Assembly: GCF_029784165.1 (NCBI RefSeq)
Contig: NC_073695.1
Coordinates: 230,301,916 to 230,365,915, forward strand
Source of the DNA: Wyeomyia smithii
Lineage: Eukaryota > Arthropoda > Insecta > Diptera > Culicidae
Length of the DNA: 64,000 nt
Direction: 5' to 3'
Of this stretch, positions 49,261 through 60,547 are shown piece after piece. Position 1 is the first letter of the stretch. Each line of letters begins with the position of its first letter. The notes beneath the pieces are model-generated. The model made no database searches. It was given only the letters and a program-made list of their open reading frames with translations, and was not told the DNA's origin. Position numbers and translations under genes: made by a program.

Positions 49261-49488
49261 CGCGTTAGTGCTAGAGTCTCTGACGATCTGGCGACTGTAA
49301 TGGTAAATGATTGCTGTAAAAGTATTGCAATTAGCGGAGAACGCTGTTCAAGGCAATAAAAATTATGAGAATCATCCTGCATTATCTACAGTTGGCAATT
49401 CGCAATGACGAGGAATTGAACAATTCATTCCATCGAGTTTTTGACATAACAATTCCATCGAACAAGATTCAGGTGCTCAACCAACCTT
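49261..49488 (+). pseudogene. H2A: histone H2A pseudogene, second copy
   Basis: One frame gives RVSARVSDDLATVM (H2A [14 protein letters not shown]). A second gives ENAVQGNKN (GNAARDNKK), then after a frameshift [20 protein letters not shown] ([20 protein letters not shown]) and ITIPSNKIQVLNQP (the docking-domain TIAQGGVLPNIQAVLLPKK). The C-terminal half is better preserved than in the copy at 32255. It ends without a recognisable stem-loop. ~100 bp downstream lies the block shared with the right end of the 31830-33725 insertion. Confidence 0.82.
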
Positions 49489-49584
49489 CAAGACTATTTT
49501 CAAATGACTTCAAGTCAATTAAACAACACTTCTCTTTGAGGTTATTAATCATGCAATAAAAGTTGTAAAAGAATTATAATTGCT

Positions 49585-49725
49585 ATTTATCGCCTCACAC
49601 CATCGAATTGATTATCCCGTATCGAGTGTATTCTCAAGCCAATTGCAAAAAGTAGATTGACATAAGACAGGCTGTAGTAATTCTACGTTAACTTTGCGGT
49701 AGTGTCTTATAACACCTCTTAAACT
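49585..49725 (+). repeat. second copy of the right block of the histone-carrying insertion
   Basis: It aligns with 33605-33725 over ~125 bp: CTCACACCAT, ATCGAGTGTATT, ATTGACATAAGACAGGCTGT, ATTCTACGTTAAC and TTGCGGTNGTNTCTTATAA. Confidence 0.75.
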
Positions 49726-51190
49726 ATTATGATATTTTCACTTTCACTGTTTAAGTATTCGATAAAATGAAGATTTTTCATATTTGTGACTTCCCTCGAA
49801 GGGACAAACAATAGATAAGCTGTGTCGATTTTACTTCATCAAGTGTTTGGTTTACATTTCAGCAACATATGGCTAGAGTCTGATCTCATGAACTCATAGG
49901 TCTCATGAACAATATTATATAATAATTTGGCGTTGCAAGCCTCGAACCCAGATCTTTTCAACCTACCTAGTTACATTTTTATTGTAATGGAAAAGTTTTT
50001 TATATAAGATATTAATATGTCAGAAAACAACACCATCCTTTCCATCCAGGATGAATGATATAAGTTTACATCAAGAAAATAAAAAAAATAAATACACACC
50101 CAGAGCGATTCACGCCTGCAGCACCAGGAGCAGCTGTTGAAAATTTCATCTGTGCAACCGCGCACGTCTCATGTCCGGTGGCATTATCTATTCATTATCC
50201 GCCTCAGTAATCTCCTCTCGGGCAAACATTCTCATCCCTTGTATTGTGCCATTAATGGCGCAACGTCACGTACTTTTCCATATTCATCCTAGCAGCAGCA
50301 CCATGTTGGAATGCACTCCGTTTCTTCGATTAATTCATTCCCGCTGCGGATCCCGCCGGCAGTGTAAGCAGCAACCAATGCAATTCAATCGGCAGTATCT
50401 GTATACTCTGTCGGAGAAACAACTCCTGCAGCAGCGGCGTCCTGAGATATGTTGCCACACTTGAGTACAATCCGCCCCCCCACTCGCAGTAATAAAACGT
50501 ACAAACCTAATGTCGCCATTTGTCTTCATTAAAAATTTAAAATCATCCCAAACTTATTCCACACCGAGAACTGAACGATGGCGACGACAAGGGCTGTGGT
50601 GTTCGTGTACGGATTATTGCACTTCCAACGTTTAATTAGCTTGGATCTGAGCCACACCCGGTAGGTGCTTTTGCTTGTTTACTTTTCTCCCAGGAGGAGA
50701 GATGGCAGGTGAATCCGGCATGCGTTTTCGTTATTAATAGAAAGGCGGCGTTGGAGTGACAAATTTCCCCGAGAATGATCTCAACCATTTCCACCTGCTC
50801 AGGTAAGCAAAATGCTCAAATCTAAATATCTTGAATCATTGAACTCAGTCAAGTATTAATACCCGAACTAAGTTTAGCCATTATGTTTACGAAATGTTAT
50901 TATTGCTTAGATTGGTCGAAAACAGATTGACTTTTCTCTTGCCATCAGGTTATCAGATTGCTTATATAAAGGATAGAATGTAGCTCCCTTTCTCCTTTTG
51001 AATCCAATTCGGAGGGGACTTTATGCGCGGAAGTTTGTTTCCTTATAATTTACACTAATTGTTGACCTAAGCGCAAGGTATTATACCTATAGTAAGTGGT
51101 ATGTTAAAAAAGCAGAATTTCTTTTCAGTGTTATTATAGTTTACCCAAATATGAAAAAAATTAGGTATGCTTACCTACTTCATTATTTAA
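49726..51190. other. no gene supported
   Basis: 50160-50480 is GC-richer, with overlapping frames on both strands and no motif. A 28-codon frame at 50578 followed by a donor-like GTAGGT could be a tiny first exon, but nothing supports it. No repeats were recognised. This stretch is the upstream flank of the gene at 51275. Confidence 0.4.
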
Positions 51191-51227
51191 TATAATGTAT
51201 AATCATCTCTTTAAGCAATCAATCAGT
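51191..51227 (+). promoter_or_regulatory. core promoter of the 51275 gene
   Basis: TATAATG (51191-51197) and TATAATC (51198-51204) lie 27-34 bp ahead of TCAGT (51223-51227), the arthropod initiator. The spacing fits a TATA-Inr promoter and would give a ~50-nt 5' UTR. Confidence 0.5.
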
Positions 51228-51274
51228 GCTAGTTAAAAGTGAAACCCGTAAACTCGAGTTTTCATCCAATCACA

Positions 51275-51955
51275 ATGAGACCAGTGACGGTTCGTAAAAA
51301 CGGCGGACAATTCTTCAGAAAAATCTCCTGCGAAGAGCTGAAAAAGCACATCGTCTTCGTTCGCAATCGCAGCGGTGTGCTGCATCCGGTCGTGATCCCG
51401 CCCGAGGACGTATCCGGAATAACAATTGCCGGGCCAATGTCTTCCTCGGCGGTTGCCTATGCGGTCATCTACGGGACCATGAAGCAACTGCCAACGGTGG
51501 AGTTCATTTACTGCGCGAAGCAAATGGCCCGCAAATATGGCCGCCGTCGAAAAGGCTCGAAATCGCCGAAGCTTAATTTAAGGGAATTTGCTAGGTTATT
51601 TGATAGCAAACATGAAGAGCAACCAGTGGCAATGCTGACGGAGATGCTGGAGGTAGATCTATCAGCGACGCAAATATCTCTTATCGAGAAAAGAGCGGAC
51701 GTGGTTTGTCGTAGTATAGCCAAAACTGTTTGTGCCTGCCGGAGGCAGCAGTTTATCGAGCAAATCCAGGAGGAACACAAATCGATGGAGTTGAAAAACG
51801 CGTTAATGCGATCGAATATGATGAGCTACAACACCCACATTAAAATGATGTACGATTGGATTCAAAGGCGTCAAATGGTGCAGCCGATTAACCTGGAGCA
51901 GTATCTTGGGCAGCAGCGGGCGAACATTCAGATTACTACTACGAAAAGTTTTTAA
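51275..51955 (+). CDS. intronless gene, 226-residue basic protein, family unknown
   Basis: I chose ATG at 51275 (context TCACAATGAG, close to the dipteran consensus); an open stretch upstream begins at a non-ATG codon. The protein starts MRPVTVRKNGGQFFRKISCE. Residues 1-45 look like a compact beta-rich region ending HPVVIPPEDVSGI, and 46-90 are hydrophobic with Gly/Ala. A basic patch ARKYGRRRKGSK follows (~85-96), then long charged helices (110-190: FARLFDSKHEEQPV, AMLTEMLEVDLSATQ, IEKRADVVCRSIAKTV, RRQQFIEQIQEEHKSMELKN) ending YLGQQRANIQITTTKSF. No signal peptide or membrane segment. Composition and codon use look like a real gene, GC-richer than its flanks. It is flanked by TATA/initiator and AATAAA. 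The basic patch and helices would suit nucleic-acid or protein binding, but I recognise no family and assign no function. Confidence 0.85.
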   Translation: MRPVTVRKNGGQFFRKISCEELKKHIVFVRNRSGVLHPVVIPPEDVSGITIAGPMSSSAVAYAVIYGTMKQLPTVEFIYCAKQMARKYGRRRKGSKSPKLNLREFARLFDSKHEEQPVAMLTEMLEVDLSATQISLIEKRADVVCRSIAKTVCACRRQQFIEQIQEEHKSMELKNALMRSNMMSYNTHIKMMYDWIQRRQMVQPINLEQYLGQQRANIQITTTKSF

Positions 51956-52063
51956 TTTTAACAACCAGTGAGATTCAGTGAGAAAATGTAAATATCAATT
52001 TGAAAAATCGTAGAAGCAAACTTAAACTTTATATAAGAAGGACCTTGATGACTAAATTTTAAC

Positions 52064-52069
52064 AATAAA
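52064..52069 (+). promoter_or_regulatory. polyadenylation signal AATAAA
   Basis: AATAAA lies 109 bp after the stop codon of the 51275 gene, followed by T-rich sequence (CATCTTTTTATTGG), as expected for cleavage near 52085-52095. Confidence 0.6.
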
Positions 52070-52095
52070 TTTTAATCTTGAGCAAAATTCATCTT

Positions 52096-52879
52096 TTTAT
52101 TGGAATTGAAAGAAATGGCAGGAGACAGACTTTCTGATATCATTACCTATTAAGCAGCAATCAAAACGAATAATCAACTTTGGAACCTTATTTTTCGGAA
52201 AGTTTTTTGTGGAATCAGGATTTAAATGGCCAGTTTTGAATTATTGCACTCCAGCAAAGTAAAAATAAAAACTAAGTTAATATTTTAGTAATGGTTATAC
52301 TTAAGTCTCCGTTCGTGCGGAAAAAATAACGACCACCCGGAATCAAGTAAACAAATTTTACTTAAACCTTATTCAGTGGAACGCTGGAGAGAACCAATTT
52401 TCGTTTTCGATTTTTCTCGTTTTTTTTTCTCTAGCGTTTTATTTTTCGGATTTGTCCCTGTTACCTATAGTTACCAAGAAGCGAAAACATTTTCGCTTAT
52501 TTATTTCATTGATATGCGACATCGTTGTTTCTCTCACGGGAAACATGGTGTCTAGTATCATTCAACTACACCACTGATTAAAAGTAATTATAAATTTTGC
52601 TCAAACCAGTTCGAACCTTTTCTACAAAAAAAAAATCAAATTTAGTCCAAAAAATGGAAATTACTTTCAAAAGTCAGTTGAGATCAAAAATAAAAATAAC
52701 TAGAAAGCAATAATATTAACATATAGTTTACAAATTCAAAATTCATGCCGATATATTAGTGTCGATTATAGGAATCCATCATGCAACTTATCGGTTCATT
52801 TTTCGCATGTTTCGTGCGATGATGGTTCAGAAAAATTCAACCACGGTTGCGAAGTGAAACGAATTGCTTGTGAACTGAT
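52096..52879. other. AT-rich, no gene seen
   Basis: Contains homopolymer runs and short frames only. Confidence 0.5.
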
Positions 52880-53545
52880 TCTATTCTTCCTTCATGTATA
52901 CCTGGATGAGGGGCCAAACAATGCTGATATATTTCAGTACTGACCTCATATAAGTAATGGATAAAGTTCTTATAGTATATGGGTCTTGAAAATTGCAGCA
53001 AAAGCGTTCAGTAAACCCTAACATGCAATTCGGCTTGTGTATGAAATTGTCATAGTGGTCAATGAAATTGAGCTTAAAATCTAAAATTATTCCTAGGTTC
53101 CTAACTTTTTCACACTTTTCTAAAATTTGATTTCCCAATGCATCACAATGGACGTTACTTATTTCCTTCTACAATGTATTTAATTACATTACTTTACATT
53201 TGGTTCGAATAAACTTTTTTCTCGCTAAATGTAGCATGAGTGAATTTCATGTTGAAATTAATAAACTGATGTCTTCTTGTTTTTTTTTTTTTATTACCAA
53301 ATACAGCTTTACGTCGTCGGCATATATTATAACTCTCATATTTATGATAATGAAGGAAATGAAGTTTACGTATAAAATAAAAAGAATTGGTCCCAAAAGG
53401 AAACCTTATGGAATACCTGATGTAATTCAAATAGGATTTGATTTCATTCCGATGATATTTTATTATATGTAGCCTGTTAGTTAATGATTTAACCCTATTT
53501 AAGGGACAGCAATTGTTGTAGTTCAAAAGTTGCATTGGTGTGTCA
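52880..53545 (-). mobile_element. jockey-type LINE RT fragment
   Basis: On the minus strand: a GIPYGFLLGPILFILYVNF-like motif (with one stop) at ~53400, YADDVKLY at ~53310 with the catalytic Asp pair intact, then VRNLGIILDFKLNFIDHYDN (~53070), LGFTERFCCNFQDPYTIRTL and MRSVLKYISIVW (~52930). These are RT palm motifs and the thumb of jockey-superfamily LINEs. A T-run (53280-53292 on plus) and frame changes break it. The nuclease and the 3' end are absent. Confidence 0.75.
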
Positions 53546-53802
53546 ATACAATAACTGAGAACCGCTAGATTAGAGTTGTTTTTTAAAGGGAGTTTGTTAG
53601 TAGCTTAAGTAATCATGATAAATATTAGTAAATAATGCGTTTGTGTGGCTACATATGGTGATTTCTCAACACTGTTAAAAATTTGTAATTTTAATTATCA
53701 CGATTTGTTTGCTTTCGCAATTAGGACTTATCATTCGTAGGGATTCAAACCTACTTGTCAAATAAAGGAAATAAACTTACAACTCACTTAATTTCGAACT
53801 TA

Positions 53803-55200
53803 TTAACTATAAAGAGAGCTTATCGTAACAATTGAGGATTGCAACGATTTTTGTCGAAAATTGTTAATAATTTTATTTGTCATAGCTTCTAATGGTTCAA
53901 CACCAGTGAGTCTATGTAATTCGAGTGTACCAAACCAAGGAGGACGCTTCAAAATCATTTTCAGAATATTATTCTGAATCCTTTGGAGCGTTTCCTTCCT
54001 TGTTGAACAGCAACTTAACCAGATCGGTACAGCATAAAAAATTTCTGGTTTAAAAATTTGTTTGTAAATCAAAAGTTTATTCTTTGAAAAAAGTTTATAA
54101 TTGCTGTTAATTAGAGAATATGAACATCTCATATAGGGTAACGGGGGTATTTTGGCCAGCTTTGGGAAGTGTTCGCACAGTTCAATAAAAACAAACACAA
54201 TTTTTCAACATAAATACCTACTCTATTATACCATTGTTAAAAGCTAAGTGTCTATTTTAATATACACCGTTCAACAATGCAATATATTAAAAAATATCCT
54301 AGAAATATCAAAATTTCTACGAAGTACTAAAAACATATTTTGGTCCACCAAATTTTTACTTTTGCCCACCTTTATATCTACAGACGTGTAAGAAAATAGT
54401 TCGGACTAATTATATTAAAGATCATCATCGGTACTTTTAGAGCAAAAATAGTGGGTTTGAGGAGAACATCCTTCTGCTGTGAATTTTTGTAAATTTTAGG
54501 TATCTAAAAATGAAATGATTTGGCTTATAGCGGTTTGACAAGCATTCTCATCTAATTTTATATCGTTAAATGTGATAAATTATAAAGTAATTACCTGTAA
54601 ATTGTCACAAGCTGCTTCTTTGTTCACGTGCAACGGCCAAACGGTAATCAAAGAGATGTAAAAACTTGGCATGGCCAAAATATGTTTGCTTCAGAAAGAG
54701 GCAAACATATTTCGGCCATGCGTTTAACCACTTTTTAACTTTTTCCAACATGTTAGAGTATAAAAACTGTTTCTAGGACATTTTATTGATGTTACTACAA
54801 CAACGAATTGTTTCATAAGCATACATATTTGTTACAATAGCTTCCGGACGTTGACTTATATATTACCACTTCCTCTTGACTTTGGGTTGACTCAGCCATG
54901 ACTTTGAATATGTATGAACTAATTCCAAAATAACACTACCTAGAGCCAGTTTTTCGCCGAAAATTATAGTGTAGTATGATTCTTAGGTGTGTTATATAAT
55001 ATTGCATGCATAGTTTTCTAATATTAATTGAATTTATCAGATAAAATACCTAAAATGTACCCGGGTGGGCCAAAATATGCATGTGGGCCAAAATACCCCC
55101 GTTACCCTATGTGATGCACTTTGATTGTATACTCTCAATGTGCTCTTTGAAAATAAGTTTTTTATCATAAATTAGTCCCAAATATTTAACCTTGTCAGAC
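53803..55200 (-). mobile_element. second jockey-type LINE fragment, split by a DNA element
   Basis: The minus strand carries VKYLGLIYDKKLIFKEHIES (55130-55190). After a 972-bp insertion it continues MRCSYSLINSNYKLFSKNKL, IYKQIFKPEIFYAVPIWLSC, IQNNILKMILKRPPWFGTLE and LHRLTGVEPLEAMTNKIINN (53803-54130). This is the C-terminal half of a jockey-type ORF2 close to its stop, from a different family than 52880-53545 because the same domain is present in both. Confidence 0.78.
54136..55107. mobile_element. 972-bp inverted-repeat DNA element, TA target site, inside the LINE
   Basis: The ends GGGTAACGGGGGTATTTTGG (54136) and its complement (ending 55107) are perfect over 22 bp, each flanked by TA (54134-35 and 55108-09). 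Removing the element and one TA rejoins the LINE sequence. The word TATTTTGGCC or its near variants recurs inside at 54334 (TATTTTGGTCC), 54671-54684 (GGCCAAAATAT), 54706-54720 (ATATTTCGGCC) and 55073. No transposase frame. The TA duplication and GGGTA start group it with the element at 18038-19434. Confidence 0.82.
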
Positions 55201-55436
55201 CAACTTAAAATAACCCCTAGTATCTGAACAATTTTTTTCCAAAAATCAACAGAGCATCAATAACAAGGTGCCAATGGAATGTTTATTTGACCTTCGAATT
55301 TCGTTCAGCAGTATGACTCAAAAGTTTTGTTTTTTCGAAAAAACTACAAGGTATACAGCCCTAGGGGTTGTATGAAATGGTGACGTAGGACTAAATATTG
55401 ATTATATGCTAAACTAAATATTATTTAATGCTGCGC

Positions 55437-56490
55437 TTAACTGTTCATAGGTAACACTACCGTTTATTTTTGATAGTCGTTATTTTAAAACTAACGATGC
55501 ATGAATACATGAAAATTTTACACTAGTAGTAGTTGCGAAAATTTTCATAACTCTTATCTTCAAGCATCTATAGTTCTGAAAAGAACCGATTCCATAATAT
55601 TCAGTTAAAAATTCGTGCTACAGAACGCTGATAATCGCACCATGAATATTTTGAGTTGACTCGTATGCAGCTCTCGTTTCTCAATGTCGCGTACCTTTAA
55701 CAGCTGCACTGCTCTCGCTTATGTGTAACAAACTAAACTGAAGCTGAATTTTCTACACGCAGTCTTTTGTATCGAGTTCAGAGCAGATTTTTGCAATTAA
55801 GGCGTGGCTACGTAGCTTCGAGAAAGAGGAACAAACCAAAACACCTTCGATACTACTGAGTGATTTTCATAAGCATCAAAAGAAAGGTTTTGCTTTCCCG
55901 ATGCGCAAATCACTCTGGTTCTTAGATTAACTAATTTTCGTTTCTAACATTTGACTGATAACGGTGTTCGAGTGAACACAAACAAACAATTAAACCGGAA
56001 AATCACTCAATTTAGCAGTGCAAATTCTTGAAATGAGGGTTATATCTTGTTGTGATAAACTATTCATAGGTAACACTACCGTTTATATTTGGTGCGTCCT
56101 GGTCGTTATTGTAAAAATGATTTAGCTACAGAATGCTGATGATCACACCACCACCGGTAGCATCGATTATTTTGTTGGCCGCGTATAAAATTTGCTCTCC
56201 GCTGTGCCCTCCAGCAGCTGTGCCAGCAAAATATCCTGCAGCGTACGATGGTTATTGTTGCTGCCGTGTGCAGAATACAGGTAACATGCTCCGCGGTGCC
56301 TGGAAGTTGACTCGTATGCAGCTCTCGTTTCTCAATGTCGCAAAGCTTTAACGGCTGCACCGCACTCGCTATTGTGGAACAAACTAAACTGAAGCTGAAT
56401 TTTCCACACACAGTCTTTTGTATCGAGTTCAGCGTAGATTTTTACCATTAAGGCGTGGCCACGCAGCTTAGACAAAGACAAACAAACCAA
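55437..56490. repeat. tandem duplication, second copy with extra segment
   Basis: 55437-55850 and 56060-56490 share TTCATAGGTAACACTACCGTTT, GTTGACTCGTATGCAGCTCT, CGTTTCTCAATGTCGC, AACAAACTAAACTGAAGCTG and CAGTCTTTTGTATCGAGTTC. The second copy carries ~150 extra GC-rich bases (56140-56300) between the first two shared blocks. Minus- and plus-strand frames across that insert have no recognised motif. Confidence 0.72.
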
Positions 56491-56826
56491 AACACTTTGT
56501 TGAGTCAAAATATGTAGGCAGTGGAATTTATTTCGTCCATGTTATTGTTATCTGTGCTTGGGAAGCAAGCCAAGAACAAGGGAAATGTATGGGAAAGCTT
56601 GACCTTGAAACTTTTCACCTTTTTCCACCATTAAGCAGTAAAGCAACAATGTTGAACATAATATCAAAAAATTGTTACACATTTTATCTATCCACCGAAA
56701 TATAAATGACTAAGATGCATTAAGTCGTTCGCTTGAAATCTGAAAGTGTAATCTAGTATAGAAAACAAAGACGTAGTCCTACGTCAAAAGTCTCCAATCT
56801 TGGAAAAACTGGATAGTTCTGAATTT

Positions 56827-57420
56827 CGTAATTAATTTTTCGTAAAAATGTTATATCTCAAGATTGGCTCATATTACCACGGGATGACAAGTGTTTCTTA
56901 CGTAAAATTTTCTGAGAAACACGACGAAACCATCAAATTTAAAATAGAATTGGCTGCATTGGCCGAAAAATGCAAATTTAATTTCAAAATACAAAAATAA
57001 TCTATCTTGCAACACTTCCGAGTAAAAACAATATTTTTTCTGGATTCCTTGGTTTATTTTCCTCAAAATTCACCCATCACTATTTTTCGGGTGTCTTACG
57101 TCTATGAATTATAAAATAAAATAATTACAAAATTTACAACTTTTTTCGTAAAAATGTTATATCTCGAGATTGGCTCACATCACCTCGGGATGATAGTTGT
57201 TTCTTATGTGAAATTTTTCATGAAACACGATGAAGTTATCAAATTTAAAATAAAAAAGGCTGCATTGGCCGAAAAATGTAAATTTAGTTTTCAAACATAA
57301 AAATAATTTATTTGGCAACACTTCCGGTCAAAACTTATATTTTTACTGGATTCCTTGGTTTATTTTCTTCAAAAATTATCTATCAGTATTTTTCGTACAT
57401 CTTACGTCTATGAATTGCAA
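56827..57420. repeat. tandem pair, period ~310 bp
   Basis: 56833-57110 and 57143-57418 share TTCGTAAAAATGTTATATCT, GATTGGCTCA, GGCTGCATTGGCCGAAAAAT, CTGGATTCCTTGGTTTATTT and CTTACGTCTATGAATT. Non-coding. Confidence 0.78.
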
Positions 57421-57930
57421 AAGAAAAAAGGGATTTTTGACAAAAATTGCGCGACTTTGCAATAAAGCGGGAGTCCTGGAGAGCGGGGAGTATTCCAATC
57501 GACACCAAAATTGGGATTTTTCCAAAAAGACAGTAGATGAATAATTCTTCCAACTTTGAACAAAATCTGTGATGGTCGTGTCCAAGTGGCATGTACACTT
57601 CGTATGGAATGACCCATATGAAAGCCAAACTTTCAAAAATGCATTATATTTCGTGTGCATTCCAAAGGTACATTTTTTTTAAATGCCAAATTGATACTTT
57701 TTCTCCAAAAAACATCTTCAATCAATTTTGATAACATTTTGAGTAGTAAATTACTCTATGTTACAAATTTTTTTTTGCCATTATACCCAAATAATAAAAC
57801 AACGTCAAGCTGAATTGAAAAATAGAATCATGTCATCCATTTTAATTAAAAATTTAATTAAAACCGACGTCTGCTGTTCGAAAAAATGAAAAAGAGGCTA
57901 AAATTCCATTATAGTTTAATGTTGCAATTC
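57421..57930. other. unassigned, possibly continuing repeat
   Basis: Three overlapping minus-strand frames (57376-57660) cover the same bases, as happens by chance. No motif is present. The rest is AT-rich. Confidence 0.4.
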
Positions 57931-58900
57931 AATGAACATCGGCGCAACAAAAATCCCTTCCAGAGTTCATTGCATCATCGAATTGAATCCCTTTGTATTC
58001 GCGCAACAATCTTTTCTTCCAGATCCATCCGCCGTCCCAGTGTCACCGAGTAGAAACCGGACTATCTGCAGCGCTAGACTAAATTGTGACAGCGGCCAGA
58101 GTGACAGCAAAAGGTGTGCACAACAACAGAGCTGGATCTCCACTCCGTTTTTTCCTTTCCATTCTGTTTTGACGTTTCTGCGGGCTTATCCCGAGCGTCG
58201 TCGTCGGTTTCCCGGAAGAAAATTGCCAGTTGATGCTGCCGTCAGTCTTTTCCCGGTTCAATTTGGGGTCGCAGCGGGATTTGAATGGTTCACTGAAAGA
58301 GACTTTGTGCTGAGCTTCACTCAGTGTGTCGTAAAAGTAACACCGCGAATAGAGGAACCGACGACGTCGGTGACTGGTGTGAGGACTAAATCCTTCGGAT
58401 AGAAGCAGATTATCGCGACGTTCTAGGGATTCACTTTGATGCTGGTTCAATTGTGGCGGGCAACACAGTGACAAGGAAAATCATCCACAACTGACAACAA
58501 CAGTTAGAGATTGACGCTGGATTGACATAAAAGTGTTGACTGGTTTTTATAGTATTTTTTTTTCTGGGTAGTAGCATATCACATTAATGTACAGTACGAG
58601 GATCAAGTGGTTGTAAAAAAATAAAAACCTTGCATTTTCCCAAAGTCGTCATGGTTGGAGATTTAAAAGTAGAGATTTTCTGCTGTTCCAACTCGAGCAT
58701 GGAACCTATTGAATGCAACGAAGAGCGGACGGGGAACAAATCCTTGCAAAAATGCAAATCCCACAACAAACAAAAATACGGGATGTTTACTCAGCTTGCG
58801 AATTCGCTTGTAAACCTCCTGCGGAGGTAAAAAAACCGACTGACATAGCGACTGCGTTTAGGTGCAAAAAAAATAACAGATCAAGAACAGGTTGTAGTCA
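57931..58900. other. GC-richer unique region, possible untranslated exon
   Basis: 57990-58500 is GC-richer than its flanks and unique in the window. It holds open frames on both strands (156 and 131 codons) without motifs. Insect 5' untranslated exons often look like this, but no splice site or promoter can be defended. 58640-58900 is similar and weaker. Confidence 0.25.
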
Positions 58901-60547
58901 ATAGACGAATGTACGGTTTGTGAAATACTCCTGGGGGTTACCCACAGCTGGGAATAATTCATGTGATTCAGCTGAAAAAAAAAAAACGCTACCGAGTGTA
59001 AACGCTAACCACTCGTGTTTTTTATGTCACGCTGAATCATCCTGAATCAGCCGTGTGGGTGTGTGTGTGTTAAGAAGCAAATTTCTCTGCGAGAACCGAA
59101 ACACCTGTTCTACATCGGATTTGAGCAAGTGGCGTTGACGAACGTGTTTGTGGTGTCGATTTACATCTTGTTAGAAAAATTGCTGATTCACTGATTGCTG
59201 TAGCTAACAAGGCGATGGAACGCCTAATCAACGCTGCACGGGCTTAACGTGTGCTCTGTGTTCAAATTCAAGTATGATATTGTACCTAGTTGAATCACAA
59301 CAAAACTCTAGTTTGTTTAATTTTTGGCTATTTTCGGTAAGACTGGCAAAATTTGTTGTAACTTTCAATACACAGGAGAGCTAAAAAACCTACAAGTGCC
59401 GTACGCAACCGTACGAGCTTGATTTCAGTCATTGTCTTTATATAATTATTCTGTCTTTCGACTGGATTGTGATACAGTTGTGAAAATTGAGAGTAAAACT
59501 TTATTAAACTTTATTAATTATGCTGAAAAGACAAGTATTTCAAGGTGCTTGACCAATTTCGGACGCAAGGAGCAGACTGATGACCCAGCTGTGCGTAGCA
59601 CTGTGACCCCCTGACGCGAATCGAGCAAAGAAAACATTTACAGAATCGTGCGTCGCATGAGGAATTCGTCATTTCCAGCGGTCGTCCTCGAGCGATCAAA
59701 AAACGATACTTTTTCTCTCTTATGGCCCATTTCAGTCCATTTTCACTCCCATCTTTATTTTTCCCCTCCGAGGGACTATCGTCGAACGTTATCATAAATG
59801 TTTATTTTGGGTTCCCCCATCCCTAAAATGGCCCCGGTGCCCGGTTAGGTGCTCTCAATAAAGACGCTAAGCTTCTGGCTCTGGGTTGTCTGGAGTTTTT
59901 TTTTTCCTCGTGCAAAATACACCGAACGCCGGCTGATGGAAAGCTTCGGGTTCAGAGTAAATACAGACGCGATGAGGACGACGATGGAAATGATTGAAAT
60001 TCCAAGTATGGGCGGGTTTCGATGCTCAGTCTGGTACAAAAATCGTCACGTTCCGATTGTAAATCATAGACACTAGGAATGAAAATAAACCAATGCTAGA
60101 CAAAACTGAACCGAACTTTGTTGTAAAACCGAATGGAATCTCCCAAAGCCATAACTGTTTATTGCACTCTACTTTAAATTGAAAAATACACTTATTCGAT
60201 CTCCTCCCTTCTATCATAAATATATAGTGCATTTTAGTGTGGTCATAAGATTTTAATACCTATTATGAAAAGCAGACCCAAACTTCAATTTTAATTTTCT
60301 TTGCGAACCGAACCATAACTATAAGTTTTTTCTCCGGAGAGGTGATAAATTACGATAATAGAGCTTATTCCATTAACCCAACGAGCAGAAAAATTTTCCA
60401 CCGCACTTGCTGGACAAAGGGAAAGAATCGATTACTGTAATACGACCATAACGCTCGCAGTTTATGGCTATCAGCTACTGTTTTAATCCAGGCAAATGGT
60501 TAACATTCGAAAAGCAGAGAAAATAACTCAAAATAATGCTAATCTGT
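58901..60547. other. no gene supported
   Basis: Mixed AT-rich sequence with a short GT run (59055-59070). Frames at 59514-59795 and 59845-60039 lack motifs. Confidence 0.45.

Noticed and set aside
50171..50529. Overlapping frames of 97 and 64 codons on opposite strands
   Set aside because: Mutual overlap, no motif and no start or splice evidence.
50578..50664. Small first exon with signal-like peptide and GTAGGT donor
   Set aside because: It is only 28 codons and no acceptor or second exon could be found.
51239..51274. Twelve extra N-terminal codons for the 51275 gene
   Set aside because: The frame is open but its first codon is GTG. The first ATG, with good context, is at 51275.
56106..56411. 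101-codon Cys-rich minus-strand frame
   Set aside because: It lies across a repeat duplication. The Cys pattern shows no regular spacing and other frames are equally open.
57932..58474. 156- and 131-codon frames on opposite strands as genes
   Set aside because: Both share the same bases without motifs. The GC-rich composition alone lengthens open frames.
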